60,430 bases of DNA from a virus. A program made the position numbers and the translations under genes. Below, piece after piece: positions 1 to 7,766 of this stretch. The notes beneath the pieces were generated by a model, which saw nothing but the letters and a program-made list of their open reading frames with translations, searched no databases and was not told the origin of the DNA. Numbering within the stretch: position 1 is the stretch's first letter; each line of letters starts with the position of its first letter. The DNA lies in IMG/VR virus record IMGVR_UViG_3300009151_000080, positions 1-60,430 of that record; one strand, given 5' to 3'.

Positions 1-58
1 CTTTTTTAAGACGGATGAATTCTTTCTCTTTAAGAGAATGTTTGTTTCGTTTTTTCAT
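1..58 (-). CDS. Partial CDS, N-terminus of a basic protein
   Basis: Only the first 19 codons are inside the window, beginning MKKRNKHSLKEKEF and continuing beyond the left edge. The ATG follows an AT-rich leader with a perfect 9-bp inverted repeat and, farther upstream, a TATATATACC element. The N-terminus is lysine-rich; no family can be assigned. Confidence 0.4.
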   Translation of the reverse strand, partial: MKKRNKHSLKEKEFIRLKK

Positions 59-60
59 AT

Positions 61-88
61 GTTCTGTTAGTTTTTAACTTAACAGAAC
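61..88. promoter_or_regulatory. Hairpin just upstream of a start codon
   Basis: A perfect inverted repeat, GTTCTGTTA and TAACAGAAC, around a 10-base loop ends two bases before the ATG of the partial minus-strand gene. It has no T-run on the exit side for that gene, so it looks more like an operator or a translational control hairpin than a terminator. Function is inferred from position only. Confidence 0.3.
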
Positions 89-140
89 TTGAGATTATGG
101 GTGAGAATATATTTTTTCATATTGTAAAGGTATATATAAT

Positions 141-908
141 TTATTTTTTATTGAAAATTTCTGAAAATATTTCATAGTTACTACCAACCGAGTTATGATC
201 GTTGATAATAGCAAATACTATATTATCATAAAGTGAATCATAACCTTCGTCAATCAATACTTGTTTAAAGAAATTAGCCATTTTAGTTGGATCGTTTTTA
301 AAAACTCCACATCCCCATGCTCCCAATACTATGTTTTTAACATCATGTTTAGCTGGTATGGTCAGCATCAATCTTATCTTATTAAGAGTTGTTTCTTCAT
401 AGGAAGAAACTTTATTCTGATCTTTATAGAAATGATGTTCCGAATTCAGATTAATAGCAGCAATAGTCATTACATCACAATCTATTGGATCCATGTAGTT
501 ATAATCCTTATCCTTAAAGAATACAGCACCTTGCGTATAAAGACAAGAGTCATCTTCTAATGGGTAGAAATCGGTTGATATAGAGTGACTTAGATTAGAA
601 CACCTAAATAAACATTCTTCTTGAGCTTTTGCTCCACGTTCAACTCCACCACCTGGTCTTTTATATGAAGCCATATTTAGGATACAAGAGTATCCTTTAT
701 CGGTTTCAAATAGCTTTTCCAAGGCGGAAACGGTGTCAGAGTTTTCTACAGTTATGTTACTGTTCTCTTTTATGTATGATAGATAAGAACCTTTTACTTC
801 ACTAAATGTATGTTTGGTTGTTTCTCCAGACCTTATTTTATAAGACTTATTAAAAGTATCAGTAAATACGTCTATTAGATCTTGGTTGGGTATTTTATGA
901 TTTATCAT
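141..908 (-). CDS. PARG-like ADP-ribose glycohydrolase (TIGR02452/DUF2263 type)
   Basis: A 255-residue protein of the microbial poly(ADP-ribose) glycohydrolase family. The diagnostic GGG-X(6-8)-QEE signature is present as GGG at residues 86-88 and QEE at 96-98, with seven residues between, so the catalytic glutamates are kept. Later blocks (VMTIAAINLN, then NIVLGAWGCGVFKNDP) match the macrodomain-like core. The family removes ADP-ribose from modified targets. In a phage it could reverse host ADP-ribosylation defence or tidy ADP-ribose products; that role is inference. The gene is single, with a TATATTTG box five bases before its ATG, implying host sigma-dependent, nearly leaderless expression. 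It lies downstream of the tmRNA terminator on the same strand. Confidence 0.85.
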   Translation of the reverse strand: MINHKIPNQDLIDVFTDTFNKSYKIRSGETTKHTFSEVKGSYLSYIKENSNITVENSDTVSALEKLFETDKGYSCILNMASYKRPGGGVERGAKAQEECLFRCSNLSHSISTDFYPLEDDSCLYTQGAVFFKDKDYNYMDPIDCDVMTIAAINLNSEHHFYKDQNKVSSYEETTLNKIRLMLTIPAKHDVKNIVLGAWGCGVFKNDPTKMANFFKQVLIDEGYDSLYDNIVFAIINDHNSVGSNYEIFSEIFNKK

Positions 909-912
909 ATAA

Positions 913-920
913 CAAATATA
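913..920 (-). promoter_or_regulatory. Bacteroidota-type -7 element (TAnnTTTG)
   Basis: Reads TATATTTG on the minus strand, immediately before the PARG-like gene. TAnnTTTG is the established -7 consensus of the Bacteroidota primary sigma factor. The start codon is so close that the transcript would be leaderless or nearly so. Confidence 0.5.
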
Positions 921-945
921 TGAAATATACTTAAAAGTTTAAAAT

Positions 946-975
946 AAAAAAACCAACCTAAAAGGTTGGTTTTTG
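946..975. terminator. Rho-independent terminator after the tmRNA
   Basis: AACCAACC and GGTTGGTT form an 8-bp stem with a TAAAA loop, flanked by A and T runs. It lies just beyond the 3' end of the minus-strand tmRNA and could also work on the opposite strand. Confidence 0.75.
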
Positions 976-1329
976 TTGTGGAGGTGTCCGGGTACGATCC
1001 GGAGTTTTCCTAGTCATCTATAAACATTCGTTCACAAGCTTAGTAAATTTTTCTTAACTCACAAAATATATGATTTTATTTTACAATTCTAAATCATCAA
1101 AATATATTGAAACTTTTACAGAGTTCTTACTGTTGGAAACTAATTAAGCTAATGCTACGGTGTTTACCTTTACCATGTTGTTGCGTAGTGTCGCTACTAA
1201 ATCTTCACGAGAACCTACTTCGTTTGTGTTGCCGTTTAAAGCGTTAATGTAATTTATTAATCGGTTGAACATCATCCGATGCTTGAATCATACTTACCTA
1301 TGTCCTAAGAGGCAAATCAGTTCACCCCC
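976..1329 (-). ncRNA. ssrA: Transfer-messenger RNA (tmRNA) with an extended tag
   Basis: The minus strand begins GGGGGTG and ends CACCTCC, a 7-bp acceptor stem with a G-U at the third pair as in E. coli tmRNA. A T-arm-like hairpin (CCGG-ATCGTAC-CCGG) precedes the 3' strand; the discriminator A is followed by CAA, so the CCA tail is not encoded. About 97 nt from the 5' end lies AAACGGCAACACAAACGAAG, close to the resume region of Bacteroidota tmRNA (GGC resume codon, tag beginning G-x-T-N). The frame from GGC runs 29 codons to TAA, starting GNTNEV and ending NTVALA, instead of the usual short tag ending ALAA. An AT-rich pseudoknot-sized segment follows. The gene is 350 nt long and followed by a terminator. 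Pseudoknots were not folded. Confidence 0.85.
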
Positions 1330-1376
1330 CATTTGTTTAACAAAGATATATATAATATTTGAAATATCAAAATTGT

Positions 1377-1634
1377 TTAAACTAAATTGAAATATTTTAT
1401 TAAATCCAATGTGAAGTTCTCTTCATCACTATTATTTTCTCTTCTATTAGTAGATAAAGATACATATAACTCTTTTAATTCATCATCTGATAATTTATCT
1501 ATTTTATTAAATACCTCGAATATACCCATATCAAAAGCTTTATTGTAGTTAGAGAATAAATCTATAACATCCACTACTTCTTTTGGAATTCTACTATTTG
1601 ATTTATCTTCATTAAATCTAGTTAAATGTTTCAT
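1377..1634 (-). CDS. Small CTS-bearing protein, unknown function
   Basis: An 85-residue protein starting MKHLTRFNEDK, one of the recurring N-termini in this window that resemble the T4 capsid-targeting sequence, with a possible prohead-protease cut after FNE. The rest is helical and charged (VVDVIDLFSNYNKAF, then KIDKLSDDELKELYVSL) and matches no family I recognise. It is the last gene of a minus-strand cluster. Probable internal head protein by N-terminus only. Confidence 0.6.
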   Translation of the reverse strand: MKHLTRFNEDKSNSRIPKEVVDVIDLFSNYNKAFDMGIFEVFNKIDKLSDDELKELYVSLSTNRRENNSDEENFTLDLIKYFNLV

Positions 1635-1648
1635 ATATTTTATTTTTT

Positions 1649-2152
1649 TTAAAATGGTACTTCATCATCATCATAAGTTCCTTTAACACCAGCATCATAG
1701 TAGAAGTTTACAGTGAATAAAGGTTCACGTTCTTTAGTTTCCCATAGGTCGACTTCAGCATCATATTGAATAAGAATATCAGTTTGTAACTTTTTAAGAA
1801 CACCAAGTATCTTCATTATAGATTGAAGTCTTTCCTTCTTATTCAGAACAAACTGTATTGAAATATCACTTCCGTCCCAATCAACATAGAACTCACCAAC
1901 TTTTACATTAGCAATCATATTTCTTATTGTAGATGCTAAATGTCCCATTACTTCTGATTCAGAAGCATCGTCTTCATCTTCTTCAAAATCATCATCCTCA
2001 TCATCCGATCCTATCGGACTTTGGTCTTCTTCATCATCAAAGTATTCTTCACGACTGTTATAATCTTCATCATCCTTATCTTCTTCCTTTTCCCAAGGTA
2101 AGTCATTAGGAGCTTCTTCTTTAAGAAGTTGTAAATATTTCTTTAACTTCAT
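1649..2152 (-). CDS. Acidic CTS-bearing protein, possible internal or core protein
   Basis: About 167 residues from the Met at 2152 (MKLKKYLQLLKEEAPND); an in-frame Met three codons earlier (2161) would overlap the upstream gene. The N-terminus is amphipathic and ends in LLKEE, a possible prohead-protease site. Residues 25-65 are a dense Asp/Glu stretch, followed by a folded-looking domain (MGHLASTIRNMIANVKVGEFYVDWDGSD, shown in part). Acidic stretches occur in T4 core and internal proteins, but no family is recognised. It sits directly after the metallopeptidase gene and is probably co-transcribed with it. Confidence 0.55.
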   Translation of the reverse strand: MKLKKYLQLLKEEAPNDLPWEKEEDKDDEDYNSREEYFDDEEDQSPIGSDDEDDDFEEDEDDASESEVMGHLASTIRNMIANVKVGEFYVDWDGSDISIQFVLNKKERLQSIMKILGVLKKLQTDILIQYDAEVDLWETKEREPLFTVNFYYDAGVKGTYDDDEVPF

Positions 2153-2153
2153 G

Positions 2154-3800
2154 TTATTCAAGTTCTATTTTTATATGATCCTCTTCAAATGTAAAATCAG
2201 GGTCTAACTTATGCGATGTAAATAACTTTTGTAAAGCTAACATATCTTTATAGAAGTGATCCAAATCCGAATCAGTTACTTCAATATCAAATACTAATCT
2301 ACCATCAACACCTTTAATTGAATCACTATTATATAAATATAACTTCTTGTATTGACGAATAAGACCTGCATATTTTCTAGCAACTTCCTCATCAAACCCT
2401 ATTTTTCTTTTAACTGAAAGGTTAGTCCAGTCAACTTCAGCACAAGCTTTGGCTAAGTTTTCCAAATATGTAATATTTTGAACCTCATCAGGGGTGTGTT
2501 CATTAAAATATCCAACTGATACATTTGTACATTCGGGAATCAATTCTATAAAGTTAGCTGAGTCTGTAAATACACCGGTTGGATCAAGATTAAGTTTCAA
2601 CCCACTTTTATTTAACTCACTACAAAGTGACTCACCAAATTCATTAGAACAACAAGTTACACCCATTTGTTCAGTAATAACTGAGTAGTAATTTCTCCTA
2701 TCAAAGGAGATCATTTTCTTTTTTCCGTCCATGAATGGATACTTACCTATTTTTTCTGCTACCTTTCCTGAACCAATACCACCACGTTCTTCACCATTAA
2801 AGAACCAATATACACCTTCAACACCCTTAGCCATCATATACATTAATACAGCAACTCCAGATTTATCATCTGCTCCTAGGATTGTTCTTCCGTCAGTTTT
2901 AATAAAGTCCTGATCATCTTTCTTGTAAGCTATCAAACCAACTTTACTCTTTGTTCTATCTACTGTATCTAAGTGGCAAGTAAATACTGTATCTGACTCA
3001 CCGATAATAGCATAATAATTTCCAAACTCATCTCTTTCAAGACCTTCTGGTAAGTATTTAACTACTTCATCTTCATGTCCGTGTGGATATGTTTCGGTCA
3101 CTAAAGATATAAATGTTTCTCTGACGTTAGTTGGTTCGAATTCAAATCTTCTTGGTTGAATAGTTTTACCAGATTTAGGTTGTCCTGAAATACCGGATAT
3201 AAGTCTATTATATTTAACTGCGAAGTCATATATATCGTCTTGGTCAGCTTTAGGGAAAAAGCTTCTACAGAACTGGGTTACTTTTATTCTACCGGACTTA
3301 CCCTTAGATATTATATCAAAATACCATTCTTTATCTGATATATCAACCTTTTGAATTTTCATCGGGTTTTTAATATCTGGATTAGAGTCAAGTGAATAAA
3401 GATCCCAAACCATTGGATCATTTTTGATCTTATCGAGCATCATCCAGAAGTCGTCGGTAAATTTAATAAGATCTTTACCACCTTCTTCTTCGTCATCCCA
3501 TTGTTTTTCGGATTGTTTTTTACTATATCCCATGTCTTCGTCCTTTTTTTCAAGTCCCATTTCAACCCTACACGCTTTGACGAATTTTTTAATCTTATCG
3601 TCTTTTACACGGTCACCTAGGACAGCTTTTATATTCTCAAAGTTTAAACTACCACTGTCTAATAATATTCTATCTTTTTGAGGTACTGAACGAGAGAAAG
3701 ATATTTTAAGTTCCTCTATAATTTTAGAGAACTCTGGTTCTTTTCTTTCAATTTCGTCAAAAATATTTAATATACTATTTGTTAGGTATGCTGCCTTCAT
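2154..3800 (-). CDS. M20/M28/M42-type zinc metallopeptidase with N-terminal extension
   Basis: A 548-residue protein whose last 320 residues form a co-catalytic zinc peptidase domain: HLDT (His276), GADDKSG (Asp311), NGEERGG (Glu337/338), SFDRR (Asp367) and NEHTPDE (His435), so the metal ligands and catalytic Glu appear intact. Residues 1-220 are an extra charged region with no recognisable domain, absent from the paralogue at 11597-12676. The family cleaves N-terminal residues or small peptides; the substrate here is unknown. It may process packaged virion proteins or recycle peptides, which is inference. It is in a minus-strand series between NFACT-R and the acidic protein, and starts 10 bases after the NFACT-R stop. 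Confidence 0.8.
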   Translation of the reverse strand: MKAAYLTNSILNIFDEIERKEPEFSKIIEELKISFSRSVPQKDRILLDSGSLNFENIKAVLGDRVKDDKIKKFVKACRVEMGLEKKDEDMGYSKKQSEKQWDDEEEGGKDLIKFTDDFWMMLDKIKNDPMVWDLYSLDSNPDIKNPMKIQKVDISDKEWYFDIISKGKSGRIKVTQFCRSFFPKADQDDIYDFAVKYNRLISGISGQPKSGKTIQPRRFEFEPTNVRETFISLVTETYPHGHEDEVVKYLPEGLERDEFGNYYAIIGESDTVFTCHLDTVDRTKSKVGLIAYKKDDQDFIKTDGRTILGADDKSGVAVLMYMMAKGVEGVYWFFNGEERGGIGSGKVAEKIGKYPFMDGKKKMISFDRRNYYSVITEQMGVTCCSNEFGESLCSELNKSGLKLNLDPTGVFTDSANFIELIPECTNVSVGYFNEHTPDEVQNITYLENLAKACAEVDWTNLSVKRKIGFDEEVARKYAGLIRQYKKLYLYNSDSIKGVDGRLVFDIEVTDSDLDHFYKDMLALQKLFTSHKLDPDFTFEEDHIKIELE

Positions 3801-3810
3801 TATCTATATA

Positions 3811-4200
3811 TTATTTTTTAGATACGGTAATTTCATAAGAGTTCTTATCATCTACTCTTACTTGACCCGGATTCATACCCTGTTCTTTCTTAACAAACTT
3901 TTTCTTACAATAAACAACTAGTACATCTTCCTTATCTGATTTAGAGTTTTTTGCAGCTATTTTTGCAGCTTGTTCTATAATCTCTTTTGTTGGAACTTTA
4001 TCTTTAACTTTTATCACAACGTGAGATCCCGGAACTCCACGAGCATGGAACCAATAATCATCATCAGTCGCTAGTTCTAATGTAACATAGTCATTAGCAA
4101 TGGCATCTTTACCTTGATAGACTACAAATCCGTCTATATCTAACTTTTTATAGTTAGGTCTATCCTTTTTCGCTTCGTTAAACTTATTTAAGTATCTCAT
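3811..4200 (-). CDS. Stand-alone NFACT-R (DUF814) RNA-binding protein with CTS
   Basis: A 129-residue protein made of a capsid-targeting-like N-terminus (MRYLNKFNEAKK) and one NFACT-R domain. The domain hallmark WFHARGVPGSHVVIK is at residues 50-64, followed by a helical AAKIAAKNS block and KKFVKK....GMNPGQV at 100-114. In cellular RqcH/NEMF/Tae2 proteins this domain contacts tRNA or rRNA on obstructed 60S/50S subunits; here the NFACT-N and coiled-coil parts are missing. It could modulate ribosome rescue. The start overlaps the stop of the upstream gene in ATGA, suggesting translational coupling. Confidence 0.8.
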   Translation of the reverse strand: MRYLNKFNEAKKDRPNYKKLDIDGFVVYQGKDAIANDYVTLELATDDDYWFHARGVPGSHVVIKVKDKVPTKEIIEQAAKIAAKNSKSDKEDVLVVYCKKKFVKKEQGMNPGQVRVDDKNSYEITVSKK

Positions 4201-4541
4201 TTGTTTAAAACTTTATTTAAATAAGATAAACCACGATAAATATCAATGATTCTTAATCTTAAAACAGCTTGAACTGCTGGTGATGTTATAGAAGTACCAG
4301 ATTTTCTAATCATAGCAGTTATATAAATAGTATCACCTCTTTTTAGTTCCTTTTGGGTTAAATCAGATGGTATGCCTATAACATTCTCGGAAACCGGAAT
4401 ATCTTTAGGATCATTGAATACATCTATGATAGATTCGATTTCGAACTTATCCTTTTTAAGATCTTCAATATTTACTTCTAAATCATGGTCTTCAATGTCT
4501 TTAGATAGTTCGTCAAATTTTTTTATCTTTTGCTCTCTCAT
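4197..4541 (-). CDS. Unknown protein, CTS-like N-terminus
   Basis: 114 residues from the Met at 4541 (MREQKIKKFDELSKD). I prefer this start to one farther upstream because an AATATATAT promoter-like element lies just before it and the upstream extension is hydrophobic low-quality sequence running into the divergent gene. The C-terminal half (GDTIYITAMIRKSGTS, then VLRLRIIDIYRGLSYLNK) looks folded but is not recognised. It is the first gene of the minus-strand cluster, divergent from the gene at 4606. Confidence 0.55.
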   Translation of the reverse strand: MREQKIKKFDELSKDIEDHDLEVNIEDLKKDKFEIESIIDVFNDPKDIPVSENVIGIPSDLTQKELKRGDTIYITAMIRKSGTSITSPAVQAVLRLRIIDIYRGLSYLNKVLNK

Positions 4542-4544
4542 ATT

Positions 4545-4560
4545 TTTATATATATTAAAT
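4545..4560. promoter_or_regulatory. Putative late promoter between divergent genes
   Basis: A TATATATATTAAATATAG stretch lies between the divergent genes starting at 4541 and 4606. It matches the AATATATA motif seen before many genes here, compared by eye with the T4 late promoter TATAAATA. Confidence 0.4.
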
Positions 4561-4605
4561 ATAGAAGTAATAAAAACAAAAATTTGACTTCTTAGTATAA
4601 AGAAT

Positions 4606-5931
4606 ATGTCTAAACTAATGAAACTTAATGATATAAAAGACGACAATATCTTAAATGATATATTTAGTAATGAAATCGTAGTCCTTGAAGATGTTCAAGG
4701 TAGTAAAATTTATATCAACTGGAACGGAACTGATTTTACAATCAAACCAAAAACACTATCAGCAGAACCAATCAATATGATTGACCTTGCTATGCAGAAC
4801 TATTATAACACTGCAATAAATTATTTCAACTCACTTGATAATCGAGTTAAAGGTCTTATAAATAAAAAATGGTGGTTTTGTTTTGAATACTTTGTAGATA
4901 GTCAACCAGCTAACATTGAATACAACCGTGTTCCTAAAAACAACTTGGTACTTACTTCTATTTGTAAAGGTAATAAATTTGATTATACTTTTGAAGAGCT
5001 GGAAGAATATGCTAGATTATTTGACGTAGAACTTATTCCAATTATATTTAGAGGTAAGTTAAATGAAAAGATTATAGAAGCTATAAAATACTTTCTTAAT
5101 ACATCAGAAGATGATTTAGAATATGTTTTCGGTGAAAAGACATTTTCATTCTTTTTCTATAAGTTACTAAACCCACAAATACAAAACTCATTCTTAATGA
5201 ATGATGACTTTCAAAAGAATCTTGAGAAGTTAATAATAAGAGTCGATGGTAAGGACGTTTCCTTTGAGATTCTGAACCCTCTTTATAAAAGAATATCAGA
5301 TACTAACTCAACAGACTTCGTTGAAATTTACACCCTTATATTAGTCAATTTCTTAAACTTTTGTCAGTCAGTTGATTTAGATCAGATAAAGATTAAGGGA
5401 TCTAAAAGGGATGAATGTTATATTTATCTCGTAAATAAACTCTTTAATATGTATATGTCCGAAGTTAAGGAAGATCTGTTAATTTTTGACTTTACGATCC
5501 CGGAGTTTTTTGATAAAGATAAGTTTAGAGTTAATATTGAACTTATACCAAATAAGCTTACCAAACAATATATTTCCGAGGATAAGAAGTTAGAGTATAT
5601 CTATAAAATAATACTTGGATCTTTTAATAAGGAAAGGAAAAAAGCTATTGGTGTTTTTAATGACGCTACTATTAGAATATTTAATCACTTTGTTAGATCT
5701 CTACAACTGAAGATAGATGAGTTTTTCAATAAAAAATCAGAAATAGAGCTCACCCGATCAAATTTGATGGATTTTGGGGATTTCTTTGACATTAAAAGTT
5801 ATGATGTGGATGGGGATAACCAAGTTTATCCAGACATCTACAAAGAAATGGAAAAAGGTTCTGACGATAAAAAGAAGAAAGATTTAGGTGGTAAGGAAGA
5901 TCTAGGAAAGGGATTTGACATGGGTAAGTAA
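4606..5931 (+). CDS. Unknown 441-residue protein, possible degenerate nucleotidyltransferase/ligase fold
   Basis: Residues 20-45 (EIVVLEDVQGSKIYINWNG) and a later WWFCFEYFVD block are reminiscent of motifs I and III of RNA/DNA ligase-type nucleotidyltransferases, but the lysine of K-x-(D/N)-G is replaced (INWNG), so if related it would be catalytically dead. The C-terminus is Lys/Asp/Gly-rich (DDKKKKDLGGKEDLGKG). The middle is helical. The 3' end overlaps the convergent homing endonuclease gene by 30 bases. The fold suggestion is weak; treat as unknown. Confidence 0.45.
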   Translation: MSKLMKLNDIKDDNILNDIFSNEIVVLEDVQGSKIYINWNGTDFTIKPKTLSAEPINMIDLAMQNYYNTAINYFNSLDNRVKGLINKKWWFCFEYFVDSQPANIEYNRVPKNNLVLTSICKGNKFDYTFEELEEYARLFDVELIPIIFRGKLNEKIIEAIKYFLNTSEDDLEYVFGEKTFSFFFYKLLNPQIQNSFLMNDDFQKNLEKLIIRVDGKDVSFEILNPLYKRISDTNSTDFVEIYTLILVNFLNFCQSVDLDQIKIKGSKRDECYIYLVNKLFNMYMSEVKEDLLIFDFTIPEFFDKDKFRVNIELIPNKLTKQYISEDKKLEYIYKIILGSFNKERKKAIGVFNDATIRIFNHFVRSLQLKIDEFFNKKSEIELTRSNLMDFGDFFDIKSYDVDGDNQVYPDIYKEMEKGSDDKKKKDLGGKEDLGKGFDMGK

Positions 5932-6807
5932 AAAATCCGATTCCCACATCGAGACCAAATTATATCCAGATTCTATAATCTTATTTTCACGTTCAATGGT
6001 TTTATTATATAACTCTCCAAATTTTAGCCCAGTTGATTTATTTAGATCATCTGGGTTATATTTTTTTGGGTTACCATGCCAATAATCACCATTAAATTCA
6101 TAGATGGTGTTTGAATCGGGATCATATCCATCTACAAGATATAGGTTATTATCTATGTATATCTTATGTTGTCTAAGCTTTACTCCAAGTGAATCCAACC
6201 AAACTAGCTCATGTTTTGATATTCTTTTACCACATTTTGGACAACCTTGTCCATTTAGATGGTGATTTGGGGTTTTGTGGAACTCACCATGTTTATCACA
6301 TATTATTTTAACCATGGTTCTGGCATTGATATATTCAACATCATCATATTTATATAGATTTTTATATAGTGTATTTGCCTTTTCTATAAATGTATCTTTA
6401 TCACTTTTTTGTATATTATGTACATTACACACTATACAACCCCCCTTTCCTCTAATATGAACCCCTGGTAGTTGCCAAAAATATCCGTGTTGGTTACATT
6501 TTATTTTTATTTTAGTGGTGATGTTGATGTATTCCGATTCGGAGTAGTCATACTTTCCATTATGTTTTTTATTGGCATTTATTATAAACTCCTCCCTTGT
6601 GTATCTTTTTTTATCCTGTCCGCATTTATAACATCCACCATTATTAAAATGGGAATTTGGTTTTTGCTCAAACATCCCATGTTTATTACATATAATTTTA
6701 ACCTTAGTATAACTATTAATATACTCTACCATAGAGTAATCATATTTATCACCATGTATTTCCTTACAATCTAAAATAAATTCTTCTTTAGTTTTTCTCC
6801 TTATCAT
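5902..6807 (-). CDS. Homing endonuclease: zinc-binding repeats plus Vsr-like nuclease domain
   Basis: A 301-residue protein with three tandem repeats of about 65 residues, each with the pattern (K/R)F(I)..A...H..KYDYS..EYIN...K..I.C..HG.F......H....GC..C (DUF723-like). The C-terminal 100 residues (HELVWLDSLG, then VDGYDPDSNTIYEFNGDYWHGNP) match the Vsr/EDxHD-type nuclease fold used by phage homing endonucleases. It recognises and cuts DNA to spread its own gene. It is a solitary insertion convergent with the 441-residue gene, with a TATATATACTTATATAA element before its start. Confidence 0.8.
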   Translation of the reverse strand: MIRRKTKEEFILDCKEIHGDKYDYSMVEYINSYTKVKIICNKHGMFEQKPNSHFNNGGCYKCGQDKKRYTREEFIINANKKHNGKYDYSESEYINITTKIKIKCNQHGYFWQLPGVHIRGKGGCIVCNVHNIQKSDKDTFIEKANTLYKNLYKYDDVEYINARTMVKIICDKHGEFHKTPNHHLNGQGCPKCGKRISKHELVWLDSLGVKLRQHKIYIDNNLYLVDGYDPDSNTIYEFNGDYWHGNPKKYNPDDLNKSTGLKFGELYNKTIERENKIIESGYNLVSMWESDFLLTHVKSLS

Positions 6808-6881
6808 AAACTTTATATTGATGTTTTTATATAAGTATATATAAAAAATATGATGTCCCTTTTAGACATTTTTAGACATTT

Positions 6882-7115
6882 ATGAAGAAAAAAACAACTA
6901 GGACTTTTAGTATCTCTGATGATATATGGGAGAAGTTTATGGAAGTCACAAGTAGGAATCAAATAAACCGTTCAAGGCTAATAGAGGATTATATTGAGAA
7001 GTATATAGAATCTAATGAAGAGGTTGATAGTATAGATTTGGTATTAGATAAAATTTCAAAATTTGGAATCAACTCTTTAAGTAAAGGTGAAAAAAGGTTA
7101 TTGGAGGATCAATAA
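6882..7115 (+). CDS. Ribbon-helix-helix protein with C-terminal EEKxFL-type motif
   Basis: 77 residues. The first 45 (TRTFSISDDIWEKFMEVTSRNQINRSRLIEDYIEKYI, residues 5-41) fit a MetJ/Arc-type ribbon-helix-helix DNA-binding domain, with a beta strand and two helices. The last 25 residues (VLDKISKFGINSLSKGEKRLLEDQ in part) match the short C-terminal motif typical of many Bacteroidota proteins and found in two other proteins of this window. Probable small transcription regulator; the target is unknown. Confidence 0.65.
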   Translation: MKKKTTRTFSISDDIWEKFMEVTSRNQINRSRLIEDYIEKYIESNEEVDSIDLVLDKISKFGINSLSKGEKRLLEDQ

Positions 7116-7471
7116 CCTTTTATCTTCATATTATTTACACTTTTATATTTACTTTTAGGATTAGCTGTACATATTATCTTTGATAATAGATTAGCACTTT
7201 TCCTATTTATTAGAGTTGGGTTTTCTAATAAAGAATCTTTGTTTATGCTATATGATATGTGTTCTGTTTCGGTTGTTATAACAACTAGTTTATTCTCCAC
7301 TCCACCATATATTATGGACTTTATTTTTGAACCATTTAGTTCCTCTCCTCTAAATTTATAAAAGACGTAGTTCATAATTTTATTAGCTCTATCCATTTGA
7401 TTGTAGGATTTTGCTTTATCAACCGCTGATAAATAAGTGGTGCTGTTCAGTTCATTAAATTTTAATATCAT
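7109..7471 (-). CDS. CTS-like small protein, unknown function
   Basis: 120 residues starting MILKFNELNSTTYL, with the FNE triplet of the capsid-targeting-like N-termini. An AATATATAG promoter-like element lies just before the ATG. The body has alternating strand-like segments (SIIYGGVENKLVVITTETEHISY, in part) and a basic C-terminus. No family recognised. It is convergent with the ribbon-helix-helix gene, overlapping by 7 bases. Confidence 0.5.
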   Translation of the reverse strand: MILKFNELNSTTYLSAVDKAKSYNQMDRANKIMNYVFYKFRGEELNGSKIKSIIYGGVENKLVVITTETEHISYSINKDSLLENPTLINRKSANLLSKIICTANPKSKYKSVNNMKIKGY

Positions 7472-7510
7472 AAAACTATATATTAAAATTCAAATATAAT
7501 TTTTATAACT

Positions 7511-7702
7511 ATGGGAAAAAAATATTTATCATTTAAGGATGCAAGAGATTTTGTACATACCCTTTCCTTAACAAAAGAGTCAGAGTGGTATGATTATAGT
7601 AAATCGGGGAAGAAACCGGATAATATACCTTCATCGCCTAGATATACATACAAATCTGAGTTTATATCAATGGGTGATTGGTTGGGCATCCATCTAAAAT
7701 AA
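7511..7702 (+). CDS. Phage-integrase repeat unit protein (INT_rpt, PF14882-like)
   Basis: A 63-residue protein consisting of a single unit of the pattern 'F.dAR.FV..L.L....EW..Y.KSGKKP..IP..P...Y...(F/W)...GDWLG'. This unit is known from tandem arrays next to integrase or helicase domains and is thought to bind DNA. Here it occurs alone, with no recombinase nearby. Confidence 0.7.
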   Translation: MGKKYLSFKDARDFVHTLSLTKESEWYDYSKSGKKPDNIPSSPRYTYKSEFISMGDWLGIHLK

Positions 7703-7766
7703 AGCAAAGGAAGGATAAGATCCGAAGACAACGGATAAGTAAGATCCAAAAAATTTTATCAGAAAT

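Noticed and set aside
261-560. 99-residue plus-strand frame opposite the PARG-like gene
   Set aside because: Shadow of a gene with clear catalytic motifs on the minus strand.
976-1329. Interpretation of the T-arm-like end as a plain tRNA
   Set aside because: The acceptor halves are about 340 bases apart with an internal tag frame and no anticodon arm, which fits tmRNA only.
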